Assembly (NCBI RefSeq): GCF_016653315.1
Contig: NZ_NHSH01000082.1
Coordinates: 1-64,000, forward strand
DNA: 64,000 nucleotides
Direction: 5' to 3'
Source: Halochromatium roseum
GTDB lineage: Bacteria; Pseudomonadota; Gammaproteobacteria; Chromatiales; Chromatiaceae
In this document: one piece after another, positions 47,105 through 56,495 of the stretch
Layout: each line of letters begins with the position of its first letter
How positions within the stretch are numbered: position 1 is the first letter of the stretch
Notes under the pieces: model-generated
What the model was told of the DNA's origin: nothing
The model's input: only the letters and a program-made list of their open reading frames with translations
The model's database searches: none
Translations under genes and position numbers: made by a program

Positions 47105-50100
47105 AGCTCACCACCCTCGCCGTCACCCGGCCGGTGGTCGCCACCGTCGTGTCGCTGCTGGTCATCGTCATCGGGCTTGCCGCCGTGCTCAATCTGCCTG
47201 TGCGCGAATACCCAGACGTCGACGACCCGACCATCACCGCGACCATCGTCTATCCGGGCGCCGCCGCCGAGGTGGTCGAACGCGAGATCACCGAGCCGAT
47301 CGAGGAGGCGGTGAGCGGCATCGACGGCGTGCGTCAGATCCGCGCCAGCTCGCGCGACGGGCGGGCGCGCATCGAGGTCGAGTTCTCGCTGAATCGCGAT
47401 CTAGATCTTGCCGCGGCCGACGTGCGCGATCGCATCTCGACCGTGCGCAACGAGCTGCCGGACGAGGCCGAGGACCCCGAGATCAGCCAGCAATCGCTGC
47501 AGGCCCAGGTGGTGATGTGGGTCACGCTCACCAGTGACGAGCTGGACCGGCTCGCACTCTCCGATCTCGCCGACCGGGTGCTGGTCGATCAGCTCTCGAC
47601 CGTGCCCGGCGTCGCCCAAGTCCTGTTCGGCGGCGAGCGCCGCTACGCGATGCGTATCCATCTGGATCTGCAGCGCCTAGCCGCCCATCAGCTCACCGTA
47701 CTGGATGTCGAGCAGGCCTTGCGCGCCCGCAATCTCGAGCTACCGGCCGGGCGGTTGATTAGCGACACCCGCGAGCTGACGCTGCGCACCATGACCGAGC
47801 TGGAGCGCCCACAGGCCTACCGCGAGCTGATCATCGCCGAGCGCGACGGCGCCGAGATCCGCCTCGCCGAGGTCGCCGAGATCGAGTACGGTCCTGAGAG
47901 CTACCGCACCGCGGTGCGGCTCAACGGCAAGGACGCCATCGGCCTGGGCGTCGTGCGCCAGTCGGGCTCGAATCTGGTTGCCATCTCGGCCGAGGTCCGC
48001 GCCGAGCTCGAGGCCCTCTCCGCCCGCATTCCCGACAGCGTCTCGGTCAACATCCCCTACGATGCCGCAACCTTCGTCGAGGCCTCGATCCGCCAGATCC
48101 TGAATACCCTCTTGCTGACCATTGCCCTGGTCATTTTAGTGGTCTTCGTCGCGCTCGGCTCCTGGCGGGCGACGCTGGTGCCGGCGGCGACCATTCCGGC
48201 CTCGGTCATTGGCGCCTTCATCCTGCTCTGGGCGCTCGGCTACTCGATCAATGTCCTGACCCTACTGGCGTTGATCCTGGCCATCGGCATGCTGGTCGAC
48301 GATGCGATTGTCGTCGGCGAGAACGTGTTTCGCTTCTCGGAGCAAGGCAAGCCCCGGCTATTGGCGGCCGACCTCGGCGCCGGTGAGGTGGCGTTCGCGG
48401 TCATCGCCACGACGGTGGTGCTGCTTGCGGTGATCACCCCACTGGCCTTCCTCACCGGCGATTCGGGTCGCTTGTTTAGTGAGTTTGCGGCCGGGCTCGG
48501 CGGCGCGCTCGGCCTCTCGAGTCTGATCGCGCTGACCATCGGGGTGACCGTCGCCTCGAAGCTGATCGACGCCGAGCGCATCGAGGCCAGCCCGCTGCGC
48601 CGGCGCGTCGGTGGCCTGTTCGAGTCCCTGAGCCGAGGCTATCTGCGCCTGCTCAAGGGCGTGCTCGCGGCGCGTTGGCTGGTGGTGATCTTAGCGCTGC
48701 TGCTGCTCGCTGCCACCGTCTGGCTCTATCGCGAGCTGCCGCGTGAGCTCTCGCCCCGCGAGGATCGCGGCGCCGTGTTCATCCCGGTGGCGGCCCCGGA
48801 GGGCACGACGCTCGACGCCATGGTCGCGATCCTCGAGCGGATCGAAGCGGTGCTGCTGCCATTGACCGACGAGGATGGCTCTGGAGAAAGCGGACCCGCC
48901 GAACATGTGATCTCGTTGGTCGCGCCGCGCAGTGCTGGCCAGGGCCCGGTCAACAGCGGCATCGTCATCCTCAAGCTCAAGCCTTGGAGCCAACGTGAGC
49001 AGAGCCAGTTTGCCGTGACGCGCCAACTGCTGCCCAAGCTGGCCGGGATCACCGGCGCTCAGGCGTTTGCGGTCAATCCGCCCAGCCTCGGCGGCGAAGG
49101 CTTCCAGCAACCGGTGCAGATGGCCATCACGGGTCCTAACTTGGAGGAAGCGCATCGCTTGGCGCAGGAGGTCTTGAAAGAGGCGCGCCAGGTTCCGGGC
49201 ATCGCCCAGGCGCGCCTCGACTTCCAGCCCACCAATCCGCAGCTGCGCATCCAGGTCGACCGCGACCGCGCCGCGGCACTCGGCATCTCGCCAGCCGATA
49301 TCGGACGCACGCTGCAGATCCTGATGGGCGGTGAGGACATCACCGACTTCTCGATCGCCGCCGAGACCTATGAGGTGATGGTGCGCGCGCGGCGCGCGGA
49401 CCGAATGTCCCCTGATGACCTCGGCGAGGTCTATGTACGGGCCGAGGATGGCGCGCTGGTGGCCTTGTCCGGGCTCATCAAAACAGAGCTGGTCGGCCGC
49501 GCGGCCGAGCGCCTGCGGGTCGATCGGCTGCCGGCGGTCACCCTCCAGGGCTCGCTCGCCGGCGGCGCCGCGCTGGGCGAGGTGCTCGACGCACTCGCCG
49601 AGCGCGCCCGCCCCCTGCTGCCCGACGATGTGCAGATCAAATGGCTCGGCGTGAGTCAGGACTATCAACGCTCCGGTCGCGCCTTTCAGCTCGCCTTCCT
49701 ACTCGCGCTGACCATCGTGTTCTTGGTGCTGGCGGCGCAGTTCGAGAGCTTCATCCAGCCTATCGTGTTGCTCGCGGGTGTGCCATTGGCGTTATTCGGG
49801 GCCTTGCTGGCCCTGCTCATCGCCGGCGGCTCGATCAACCTCTACAGCCAGATCGGCTTCATCCTGGTGGTCGGCATCATGGCCAAGAACGCGATCCTGC
49901 TGGTCGAGTTCATCAATCAGCTGCGCGATCGCGGTGAAGACCTGCGCCCCGCGCTTGAAGGCGCCGCGCGCATCCGCTTCCGGCCGATCCTGATGACCTC
50001 GATCGCGACCCTGTTCGGTGCCCTACCCCTGGCGCTGGCCTTCGGCCCCGGCGCCGAGACGCGGCGCATCATCGGACTGGCGATCCTCGGCGGCGTGCTC

Positions 50101-50223
50101 GCCGCCACGCTGCTGACGCTGTTCCTGGTGCCGGTGCTCTATCTTCTGCTCGCCAAACGCAGCGCCCCCCGCTCCGCGCTCGCCGATGCGCTTGCCAAGC
50201 AGCATGCCGAGGCGAAGACTTAG
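47101..50223 (+). CDS. RND efflux permease (HAE1/AcrB type)
   Basis: The 1,040-residue protein has 12 membrane helices and two large periplasmic loops. It begins MKLTTLAVTRPVVATVVSLL and carries the proton-relay aspartates in LAIGMLVDDAIVVGEN (helix 4), with FVALGSWRATLVPAATIP in helix 2-3 and VVGIMAKNAILLVEFINQ in the second half. It would pump hydrophobic or amphiphilic compounds out with an adaptor and an outer-membrane channel. It is intact, but the adjacent adaptor gene is split by an IS, so either the pump is silent or it borrows another adaptor, such as the one at 38058. Confidence 0.92.
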   Translation: MKLTTLAVTRPVVATVVSLLVIVIGLAAVLNLPVREYPDVDDPTITATIVYPGAAAEVVEREITEPIEEAVSGIDGVRQIRASSRDGRARIEVEFSLNRDLDLAAADVRDRISTVRNELPDEAEDPEISQQSLQAQVVMWVTLTSDELDRLALSDLADRVLVDQLSTVPGVAQVLFGGERRYAMRIHLDLQRLAAHQLTVLDVEQALRARNLELPAGRLISDTRELTLRTMTELERPQAYRELIIAERDGAEIRLAEVAEIEYGPESYRTAVRLNGKDAIGLGVVRQSGSNLVAISAEVRAELEALSARIPDSVSVNIPYDAATFVEASIRQILNTLLLTIALVILVVFVALGSWRATLVPAATIPASVIGAFILLWALGYSINVLTLLALILAIGMLVDDAIVVGENVFRFSEQGKPRLLAADLGAGEVAFAVIATTVVLLAVITPLAFLTGDSGRLFSEFAAGLGGALGLSSLIALTIGVTVASKLIDAERIEASPLRRRVGGLFESLSRGYLRLLKGVLAARWLVVILALLLLAATVWLYRELPRELSPREDRGAVFIPVAAPEGTTLDAMVAILERIEAVLLPLTDEDGSGESGPAEHVISLVAPRSAGQGPVNSGIVILKLKPWSQREQSQFAVTRQLLPKLAGITGAQAFAVNPPSLGGEGFQQPVQMAITGPNLEEAHRLAQEVLKEARQVPGIAQARLDFQPTNPQLRIQVDRDRAAALGISPADIGRTLQILMGGEDITDFSIAAETYEVMVRARRADRMSPDDLGEVYVRAEDGALVALSGLIKTELVGRAAERLRVDRLPAVTLQGSLAGGAALGEVLDALAERARPLLPDDVQIKWLGVSQDYQRSGRAFQLAFLLALTIVFLVLAAQFESFIQPIVLLAGVPLALFGALLALLIAGGSINLYSQIGFILVVGIMAKNAILLVEFINQLRDRGEDLRPALEGAARIRFRPILMTSIATLFGALPLALAFGPGAETRRIIGLAILGGVLAATLLTLFLVPVLYLLLAKRSAPRSALADALAKQHAEAKT

Positions 50224-50325
50224 GAGCCTCTCGATCAGCAGCAGCCGTCTCAGTCAGCACGGCAGCACGACCAAGACGCCCAATACCGATAACGTCATTG
50301 AAAACCACCTGGACGCCGAGGCGCC

Positions 50326-51798
50326 ATGACCGAACGCGCAGCAAGCAGCTTGATGCGGGCCGCCCGGCTGCCAGTCGTGCTGGGGACCTTGGGCCGCCTG
50401 CTGCTCGTCCTCGCCGCGCTCTCGCTCCCCCCTGCGCTCGTGGCCTGGAGCCACGCGAGCACCGAACTGGCCTTGCGCCTGACGGCAACCGCCGCCGCGC
50501 TGCTCGTCTTGGGTTGGCGGGTCTCGCGGCTGCGACCGCTGCGCGCTGAGGACAGCGATATCCAATGGAACGAGGCGCTCGCCGTCACCGGACTGGCCTT
50601 CCTGATCGCCGCGCTGGTCATGGTCTGGCCCTTGATGGCCGCGGGTCTCGGCGGGATCGACGCCTTGCTCGAAGCGACATCCGGCGTCACCACCACCGGG
50701 CTGACGGTGCTGCGCGGCCTCGATCAGGCCGATCCGGCCGTGCTGTTCCTGCGCGCCTGGATGCAATGGTACGGCGGGCTCGGGATCGCCGTGCTTGCCG
50801 TCGCGCTGATCATGCGCCATCACGCCAGTGCGCGCCGGCTGCTCGAAACTACCGGGGAGCGGCTCACCGACGCCGGTGCTCGCGGTCATGCCCGGCGTGT
50901 CTCGGCGGTCTATCTTGCGCTGACCCTGATCGCGATTACCGCCGTCTGGATGACTGGCCTGGCGCCGCTCGAGGCCTTGCTGTACGCGCTCCCTGCGGTC
51001 GCTACCGGCGGCTTCGCCCCGTCCGACCAGAGCCTCGCCGGATTACCTGGCGCCACGGTCGCGACGCTCTCGCTGATCACCGTTGCCTCGGCGGTGAGTC
51101 TCCCACTGTATGCACGGCTGCCTCACCGCGGCCTGCGCGCGCTCGAGCAGGAGCCGGAGCTGATCGCGCTGCTCGGCGCCATCCTGATCACCGCGCTGCT
51201 GCTCAGCGTCATCGCAGCGCTGACGAGCGGCTTGCCCTGGCTGCAGGCCTTGGGTCAGGGCTTTTCGCTGGGGGTCTCGGCGCAGACCGATACCGGCTTC
51301 AGTACCACCGAGGTCGGCGACCTGCCAGCGGCCTCGCAGCTGGTGCTGATGACCTCAATGAGCATCGGCGGCTGCACCGGATCGACGGCCGGCGGGATCA
51401 AGCTGATTCGGCTGCTGATCATCATGCGACTGGTGCAGCTGGCCTTGCGCCGCACCGCGATCGCCGAGCGCGCCGTGCTGCAGGCGCAGGTCGGCGGCAC
51501 GCGCATCGCGCCGTCGATGGTCACCGCAACCTTGCAGCTGATGGCCTTGTGGGCGATGGTGCTGCTGACCTCCTGGCTCGCCTTTCTAGCTCTTGGCCAG
51601 CCGCCGCTCGCTAGCCTGTTCGAGGTGGTCTCGGCCACCGCCAACGCCGGTCTCTCGGCTGGACTCACCAGCGCCGAGCTGCACCCGGTGCTGAAGCTGG
51701 TGCTCTGCGCCGATATGCTGTTTGGACGCGTGGAGGTGGTGGCGCTGCTGGTGGTGCTGTATCCACCGACCTGGCTCGCGCGTAAACGCAACCCTTAA
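50326..51798 (+). CDS. trkH: TrkH-type potassium transporter
   Basis: The 490-residue protein has the four M1-P-M2 units of TrkH/KtrB. The filter regions are seen as SGVTTTGLTVLRG, ALPAVATGGFAPSDQ, VSAQTDTGFSTTE and SATANAGLSAG, with GGCTGSTAGGIKLIRLL before the last units. It imports K+ under the control of a TrkA-type RCK subunit, which is encoded 116 bp downstream. It begins 102 bp after the RND permease gene. The ribosome site is weak. Confidence 0.9.
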   Translation: MTERAASSLMRAARLPVVLGTLGRLLLVLAALSLPPALVAWSHASTELALRLTATAAALLVLGWRVSRLRPLRAEDSDIQWNEALAVTGLAFLIAALVMVWPLMAAGLGGIDALLEATSGVTTTGLTVLRGLDQADPAVLFLRAWMQWYGGLGIAVLAVALIMRHHASARRLLETTGERLTDAGARGHARRVSAVYLALTLIAITAVWMTGLAPLEALLYALPAVATGGFAPSDQSLAGLPGATVATLSLITVASAVSLPLYARLPHRGLRALEQEPELIALLGAILITALLLSVIAALTSGLPWLQALGQGFSLGVSAQTDTGFSTTEVGDLPAASQLVLMTSMSIGGCTGSTAGGIKLIRLLIIMRLVQLALRRTAIAERAVLQAQVGGTRIAPSMVTATLQLMALWAMVLLTSWLAFLALGQPPLASLFEVVSATANAGLSAGLTSAELHPVLKLVLCADMLFGRVEVVALLVVLYPPTWLARKRNP

Positions 51799-51914
51799 TC
51801 GGGTAACCGGTGTTCATCAACCGCTTGCCGACTTGATGCCAACTTGAGCGCCTCCTATCGAGCACGAAGCGCGACGCAGACAAAGGGCAGATCCTTAACC
51901 TGAGCGCCAACACC

Positions 51915-52589
51915 ATGAGAGCCGCATTTATCGGTAGCAATTCGCTGACCCTCTCCACGGCCGAGCTGCTGCTCGAGGATGGTCACCAGGTGATCATCAT
52001 CGAGCGCGATCGCAACCGCATCAACGACCTCTCTGAGCGCTTCGATGCCGGATTCGTCCACGGCGACGGGACCATGCCGGATGTGCTGCGCGACGCCGAG
52101 CCGGAGAACACCGATGTCCTCTTCTGCCTAATGGAAAGCGACCAGACCAACATCCTGGCCGGCCTCATCGGTCGCTCGCTCGGGTTCGCTCGAGTGGTGC
52201 CACGCGTGAATGATCCGCAGTTCCAGCATATCGCCGATGAGCTCGGGCTTGAGGACAGCATCATGCCTAACCGGGCGGTCGCCACGCACCTGAAGCAGAT
52301 GCTCGCGGGCGGAAAATCGCTAGAGCTCTCCTCGGCGATCCGTGGGGACGCGGCGATCTTCAGCCTCACCGTCGAAGACAGCGAGAAAGGTCGGATCGAG
52401 GAGCTTGATCTGCCAGACCGCACCCATGTCCTGTGCCTCTACCGCAATGAGGCGTTCTACTTAGCCGACGAGGTTAAGGTGCTCAAACCGGGCGACGAGG
52501 TCATCCTGATCACCAGCCACCAGCAGCTCCCCAAGCTCGAGCAACGCTTCGAGCACAGCGAGGGAGGTGAGCAGCTGAAGGCGGATTGA
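51915..52589 (+). CDS. TrkA/KtrA-like RCK protein with altered nucleotide motif
   Basis: The 224-residue protein has an N-terminal RCK_N Rossmann domain (about 1-135) and a C-terminal RCK_C domain (about 140-220, EELDLPDRTHVLCLYRNEAF). It would gate the TrkH pore encoded just upstream. The usual GxGxxG dinucleotide motif is replaced by GSNSLT (residues 7-12), while the following acidic IIIERD and the GDGT turn are kept, so ligand preference may differ from standard TrkA. It is shorter than E. coli TrkA, which has two RCK units. Confidence 0.85.
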   Translation: MRAAFIGSNSLTLSTAELLLEDGHQVIIIERDRNRINDLSERFDAGFVHGDGTMPDVLRDAEPENTDVLFCLMESDQTNILAGLIGRSLGFARVVPRVNDPQFQHIADELGLEDSIMPNRAVATHLKQMLAGGKSLELSSAIRGDAAIFSLTVEDSEKGRIEELDLPDRTHVLCLYRNEAFYLADEVKVLKPGDEVILITSHQQLPKLEQRFEHSEGGEQLKAD

Positions 52590-52895
52590 GGCGGCCGAAT
52601 CCAATCGGATGCCGACACTCAGCCCGCGAGCGAAGGCGAGCGATGGCATCTGATGAGCGCCGAGAGCTCGCGGCAGGTCTCGAGACCGACAGGCTGTCCG
52701 CTTTGATGTCGCACTGTTGAGGCCGCACTGCAGAATCTTAAGGCCAGGCCGCAGAATCGGCTTCATAGTTGCATCACAGCATGCGTCCGGCGATGGCTCA
52801 GACGGACGATGGCTCACACTGAGCCAGTCAGCGCGGCCAGTCAGTGCGGCAACCGCAGCCGGTCAGCCTCAACCCAACCAACGATGGAGATAGCC
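52590..52895. other. Intergenic region with a 2 x 13-bp tandem repeat
   Basis: This 306-bp gap has no credible gene. It contains CCAGTCAGCGCGG/CCAGTCAGTGCGG in tandem (52824-52849) and GATGGCTCA twice shortly before it. It precedes the EF-hand protein gene. Confidence 0.5.
52824..52849 (+). repeat. 2 x 13-bp tandem repeat
   Basis: Two 13-bp copies differ at one base. The unit length equals that of the arrays at 23533 and 63754, although the sequences differ. Confidence 0.75.
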
Positions 52896-53582
52896 ATGAG
52901 ATTCACCAAAGCCACCACACTCAGCTTGACCTTGACCTCGGCGCTGAGCCTGTCCGCGCTCGCCCCAGTGCTTGCCCAGGACGGCGCACCACCGGGAGCC
53001 GGCATGCGCGATCCGATGAGATTCACCGAACTCGACCGCAACGATGACGGCATCGTGACCGAAGAGGAATTCGACCAGGCGCGCTCCGAGCGCCGTGCAG
53101 CCCGCTCCGAAGCCGGCGCGCCGATGCGCGGAATCACCAATGCGCCCGAGTTCAGCGACATCGACCAGGACGGCGATGGCCAGCTCACCGTCGAGGAGTT
53201 TGCGGACTTTCGAGCCCAACGCATGGGCAGCCGTGGCGGTATGGGACCAGGCGCTGGTCTGGGCGCGGGCGGCATGGGCGGTGCCGGACAGGGACGCGGG
53301 ATGGGACCAGGACAGGGAATGGGGCCTGGCATGGGCCGGATGGGCGGACAGATGCCGACGTTCGCGTCCTTCGATGCCGATGGCGACGGCATGCTCAGCA
53401 AGGATGAATTCGAGACAGGCCGGGCCAAGCGCATCAAAGAACGCTCGCAACAGGGCTATCAGATGCGCAACCTCGCCAACGCGCCCGCCTTTGAAGAGAT
53501 CGATCAAAATGGCGACGGCCAGATCGACAAGGAGGAGTTCGAGAGCGCCCAAATGCAGCATCGCAACATGATGCGGCCCTAA
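52896..53582 (+). CDS. Secreted EF-hand calcium-binding protein
   Basis: ATG 52896 has GGAG upstream. The 228-residue product has a signal peptide (MRFTKATTLSLTLTSALSLS, cleavage near VLAQDG) and four EF-hand loops: DRNDDGIVTEEE, DQDGDGQLTVEE, DADGDGMLSKDE and DQNGDGQIDKEE, each with the usual Asp/Asn ligands and terminal Glu. A Gly/Met-rich segment (about residues 110-150, repeated GMGPG) links the two pairs. It would bind Ca2+ in the periplasm or outside the cell. The GH31 gene follows 15 bp downstream, so the two may be co-transcribed, though no functional tie is evident beyond calcium-stabilised enzymes. Confidence 0.85.
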   Translation: MRFTKATTLSLTLTSALSLSALAPVLAQDGAPPGAGMRDPMRFTELDRNDDGIVTEEEFDQARSERRAARSEAGAPMRGITNAPEFSDIDQDGDGQLTVEEFADFRAQRMGSRGGMGPGAGLGAGGMGGAGQGRGMGPGQGMGPGMGRMGGQMPTFASFDADGDGMLSKDEFETGRAKRIKERSQQGYQMRNLANAPAFEEIDQNGDGQIDKEEFESAQMQHRNMMRP

Positions 53583-53597
53583 CGACCGATCGCTGAG

Positions 53598-56333
53598 ATG
53601 CCGGACCATGCCGAGCTGACACCTGGTCGCGTCTGCCATTGGCAGGCGGGGCCAGGGTCGATCATCGCCGAGCACGCGCAGGCGCTGACCCGCATCGATG
53701 CCATCGCGGACGATATCCTGCGCATCCGGGTTGCGCCCGCTGGTCGGCTTGCGACCAGCCACAGCTGGCAGGATGCGTCTCGATCGCTTGTCGGCGGCCG
53801 ACTCTCGGTTGAGGAGCGAGCGCATGCCCTGCATCTCGAGACCGGTGCGATGCGGGCCAGGCTTGATCTCGATACGGGCGCCCTCTCGCTCGGCAACGCC
53901 GACGGCGCCGTCTATGCCAGCGATCTCGCCCCGGTGCGCTGGCGTCCCGTCGAGCGCCACAAGATCCCGACTCTGGCCCCAGCGCTCGCACCAGCTGTCG
54001 CCTCGACCGTCGCACCAGCTACCGCCCCGAGCGTCGTGTCAGCTGCTGCATCGACCGCCGCGCCCGCCGCTACCCCGAGCGTCTCACCAGCAACCGCACC
54101 GACCACCAGCCGGCAAGCCAACAGCGGCTGGTCGACCGGTCTCGCGACCACCGGGCTCTGGCTGCAGAAGGCACTGGACCCGCAGGAGGGCCTGTTCGGC
54201 TGCGGTCAGCGCTTCGGGGCGCTGAACCGACGCGGCCAACGGCTGGCGCATTGGACCACGGACATTCACTCGCCAGGACTGGGCGTGGTCGACGGTTGCC
54301 TCTACCAATCGCACCCGGTACTGCTCGCGCTGCGGCCCGGCCTCGCCTGGGGACTGATGCTCGGCTCGAGCGGGTACAGCCACTTCGACCTCGGTGCCGA
54401 GCGGCCCGACGCGCTGGGTCTCTTCAGCCTGGGCGGCGAGCTTGACTACTATCTCTTCGCCGGCCCAACCCCGGCCGCCGTGATCGAGCAGATCACCAGA
54501 CTGTCCGGTCGGCCGGCCCTGCCGCCGCTCTGGGCACTCGGCTATCACCAATCGCGCTGGGGCTACCGCAGCGACGCCGAGATCCGTGCGATCGCCAACG
54601 AGTTCCGCGGTCGTCGCATCCCGATCGACGCGATTCATCTCGACATCGATTACATGGACGGCTTTCGCGTCTTCAGCTGGGACCGCAAGCGCTTTTCGAG
54701 CCCGCGCGCCACCGTCGAAGCCCTGCATCGGCAAGACATCCAAGCGATCACCATCATCGACCCGGGGGTCAAATACGAGCCTGAGATCGAGGGCGCTAAC
54801 CTCAACCATCTTGGCAATCTTGAAGCCCCAGGATTCGGCCATCCTCGCTCCGAGCGACCGGATGGCCGCATCGGCTCCAGTTACCCGGTTTTGGAGACCG
54901 GACTGCGCGGCGACCATTTCATCCGCCGCCCGGATGGCAAGCTGTTCACCGGTTATGTGTGGCCCGGCGCATCGCTGTTTCCGGACTTCTGCCGCACGAG
55001 CACGCGCCGCTGGTGGGGCGATCTAAACGCGGGTCTGCTCGCTGCCGGGGTTGATGGCATCTGGTGCGACATGAACGAGCCTGCGATCGTCGATCGCCCC
55101 TTCGAGGTCCCAGGCTCCACCGCGCTGGCGATTCCACTGGATGCCAGACAGGGTGACGACGCCGAGACCTGCCACGCCGAGGCCCACAATCTCTATGGAA
55201 CCCTGATGGCACGGGCCACCTATGAGGGCCTGCAGCGGCTCCGTCCACAACGCCGACCCTGGGTACTGACGCGATCCGCCAGCATCGGCGCCCAACGCTG
55301 GGCCGTCAGCTGGATGGGCGACAACGCCTCCAGCTGGGAGGATCTGCGCACCAGCCTACCGCAGCTCGCGAGCATGGGGCTCAGCGGCTCGCCGCATGTC
55401 GGCGTTGATATCGGCGGCTTCTACGGCGCTTGCGACGGCGAACTCTTCGCCCGCTGGATCGAGCTGGGCGCCTTCTACCCATTCATGCGCGCCCATGCCT
55501 ACTACGGCAGCCCGCCGCAGGAGCCCTGGGCATTCGGCGATGAGATCGAGGCCGTCGCGCGGATCGCGATCGAGCGCCGTTACCAGTTCTTACCCTATCT
55601 CTACACCTTGGCGCACCGTGCCCACCGCACTGGCGAGCCGATCCTGCGACCATTGCTCTACGACTTCCCGCAGGCGACCGAGCTGCACGAGATCGAAGAC
55701 CAGTTGATGGTTGGTCCGCTGCTGATGATCGCACCGGTCTGCGAGCCGGGCGTCAGCGAGCGGGAGGTTCTCCTGCCGCCTGGCGCATGGTACGACTTCC
55801 ATACCGGCAGGCGGATTGACAGCGGTACGCCTACAGCGCGCGCCGCCGATGTTGGCGCTAATGCCAATGCCAATGCCATGAATCGACGCTGTCTGCTACC
55901 GGCACCGCCGGGTCGCATGCCGATTCTGGTCCGCGGCGGCAGTTGCTTGACGCTTGGGCCGAGACGACAATCGACGCTCGAGCCGCTGACCGAGCTGACA
56001 CTCGAGGTCTATCCAGATGAGGGACAGAGTGGCTCTTGGACGCTGATCGAAGACGCCGGCGATGGCGAAGACGATGGCAATGACACGCAAGCCGAAACCG
56101 CGTTAACGGTGACAACCGAACACGCGGGACCGACGCTCATGATTGGACCGCGCCAAGGCGGCTGGCAGCCGCATCCCCGCCAACTCGTGCTGCGATTACA
56201 CTTGGCTCAACAACCCGAGCAGGTGCTGCTCGACGGTGTCCCCCAAGACGACTGGCGGTGGGATCAAGCAGATCACGCTGCGGTGGTGTCGCTCGACGAC
56301 GATGGCGAAGCGCATCAGCTGAGCGCAGAATGA
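53598..56333 (+). CDS. Glycoside hydrolase family 31 alpha-glucosidase
   Basis: The 911-residue enzyme has the GH31 N-terminal beta-sandwich (KALDPQEGLFGCGQRFGAL), the (beta/alpha)8 barrel with the nucleophile Asp491 in DGIWCDMNEPAI and the acid/base Asp575 in SWMGDNASSWEDL, and C-terminal beta domains. It should hydrolyse alpha-1,4 or related glucosides. There is no signal peptide, so it is probably cytoplasmic, acting on storage glycogen or imported maltodextrin. An Ala/Pro/Ser/Thr-rich insert (about residues 123-175) made of two near-identical 16-residue units splits the N-terminal sandwich. A DNANANAM-like short repeat lies near residue 755. It follows the EF-hand gene by 15 bp. Confidence 0.9.
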   Translation: MPDHAELTPGRVCHWQAGPGSIIAEHAQALTRIDAIADDILRIRVAPAGRLATSHSWQDASRSLVGGRLSVEERAHALHLETGAMRARLDLDTGALSLGNADGAVYASDLAPVRWRPVERHKIPTLAPALAPAVASTVAPATAPSVVSAAASTAAPAATPSVSPATAPTTSRQANSGWSTGLATTGLWLQKALDPQEGLFGCGQRFGALNRRGQRLAHWTTDIHSPGLGVVDGCLYQSHPVLLALRPGLAWGLMLGSSGYSHFDLGAERPDALGLFSLGGELDYYLFAGPTPAAVIEQITRLSGRPALPPLWALGYHQSRWGYRSDAEIRAIANEFRGRRIPIDAIHLDIDYMDGFRVFSWDRKRFSSPRATVEALHRQDIQAITIIDPGVKYEPEIEGANLNHLGNLEAPGFGHPRSERPDGRIGSSYPVLETGLRGDHFIRRPDGKLFTGYVWPGASLFPDFCRTSTRRWWGDLNAGLLAAGVDGIWCDMNEPAIVDRPFEVPGSTALAIPLDARQGDDAETCHAEAHNLYGTLMARATYEGLQRLRPQRRPWVLTRSASIGAQRWAVSWMGDNASSWEDLRTSLPQLASMGLSGSPHVGVDIGGFYGACDGELFARWIELGAFYPFMRAHAYYGSPPQEPWAFGDEIEAVARIAIERRYQFLPYLYTLAHRAHRTGEPILRPLLYDFPQATELHEIEDQLMVGPLLMIAPVCEPGVSEREVLLPPGAWYDFHTGRRIDSGTPTARAADVGANANANAMNRRCLLPAPPGRMPILVRGGSCLTLGPRRQSTLEPLTELTLEVYPDEGQSGSWTLIEDAGDGEDDGNDTQAETALTVTTEHAGPTLMIGPRQGGWQPHPRQLVLRLHLAQQPEQVLLDGVPQDDWRWDQADHAAVVSLDDDGEAHQLSAE

Positions 56334-56495
56334 ACTGCATCGATCTCTGGCGTCACCGTGACCGCCGGCGATGAACGAATCCTGCGTCTTCAAGCGACGT
56401 ATTGGACACCGCTGCCGAGGTCGGCATCGATGTCGTCCTAAATCCACAGCCGCTACACAGCAAGCACAATCACATCACAGCCAAATCTGACGATA

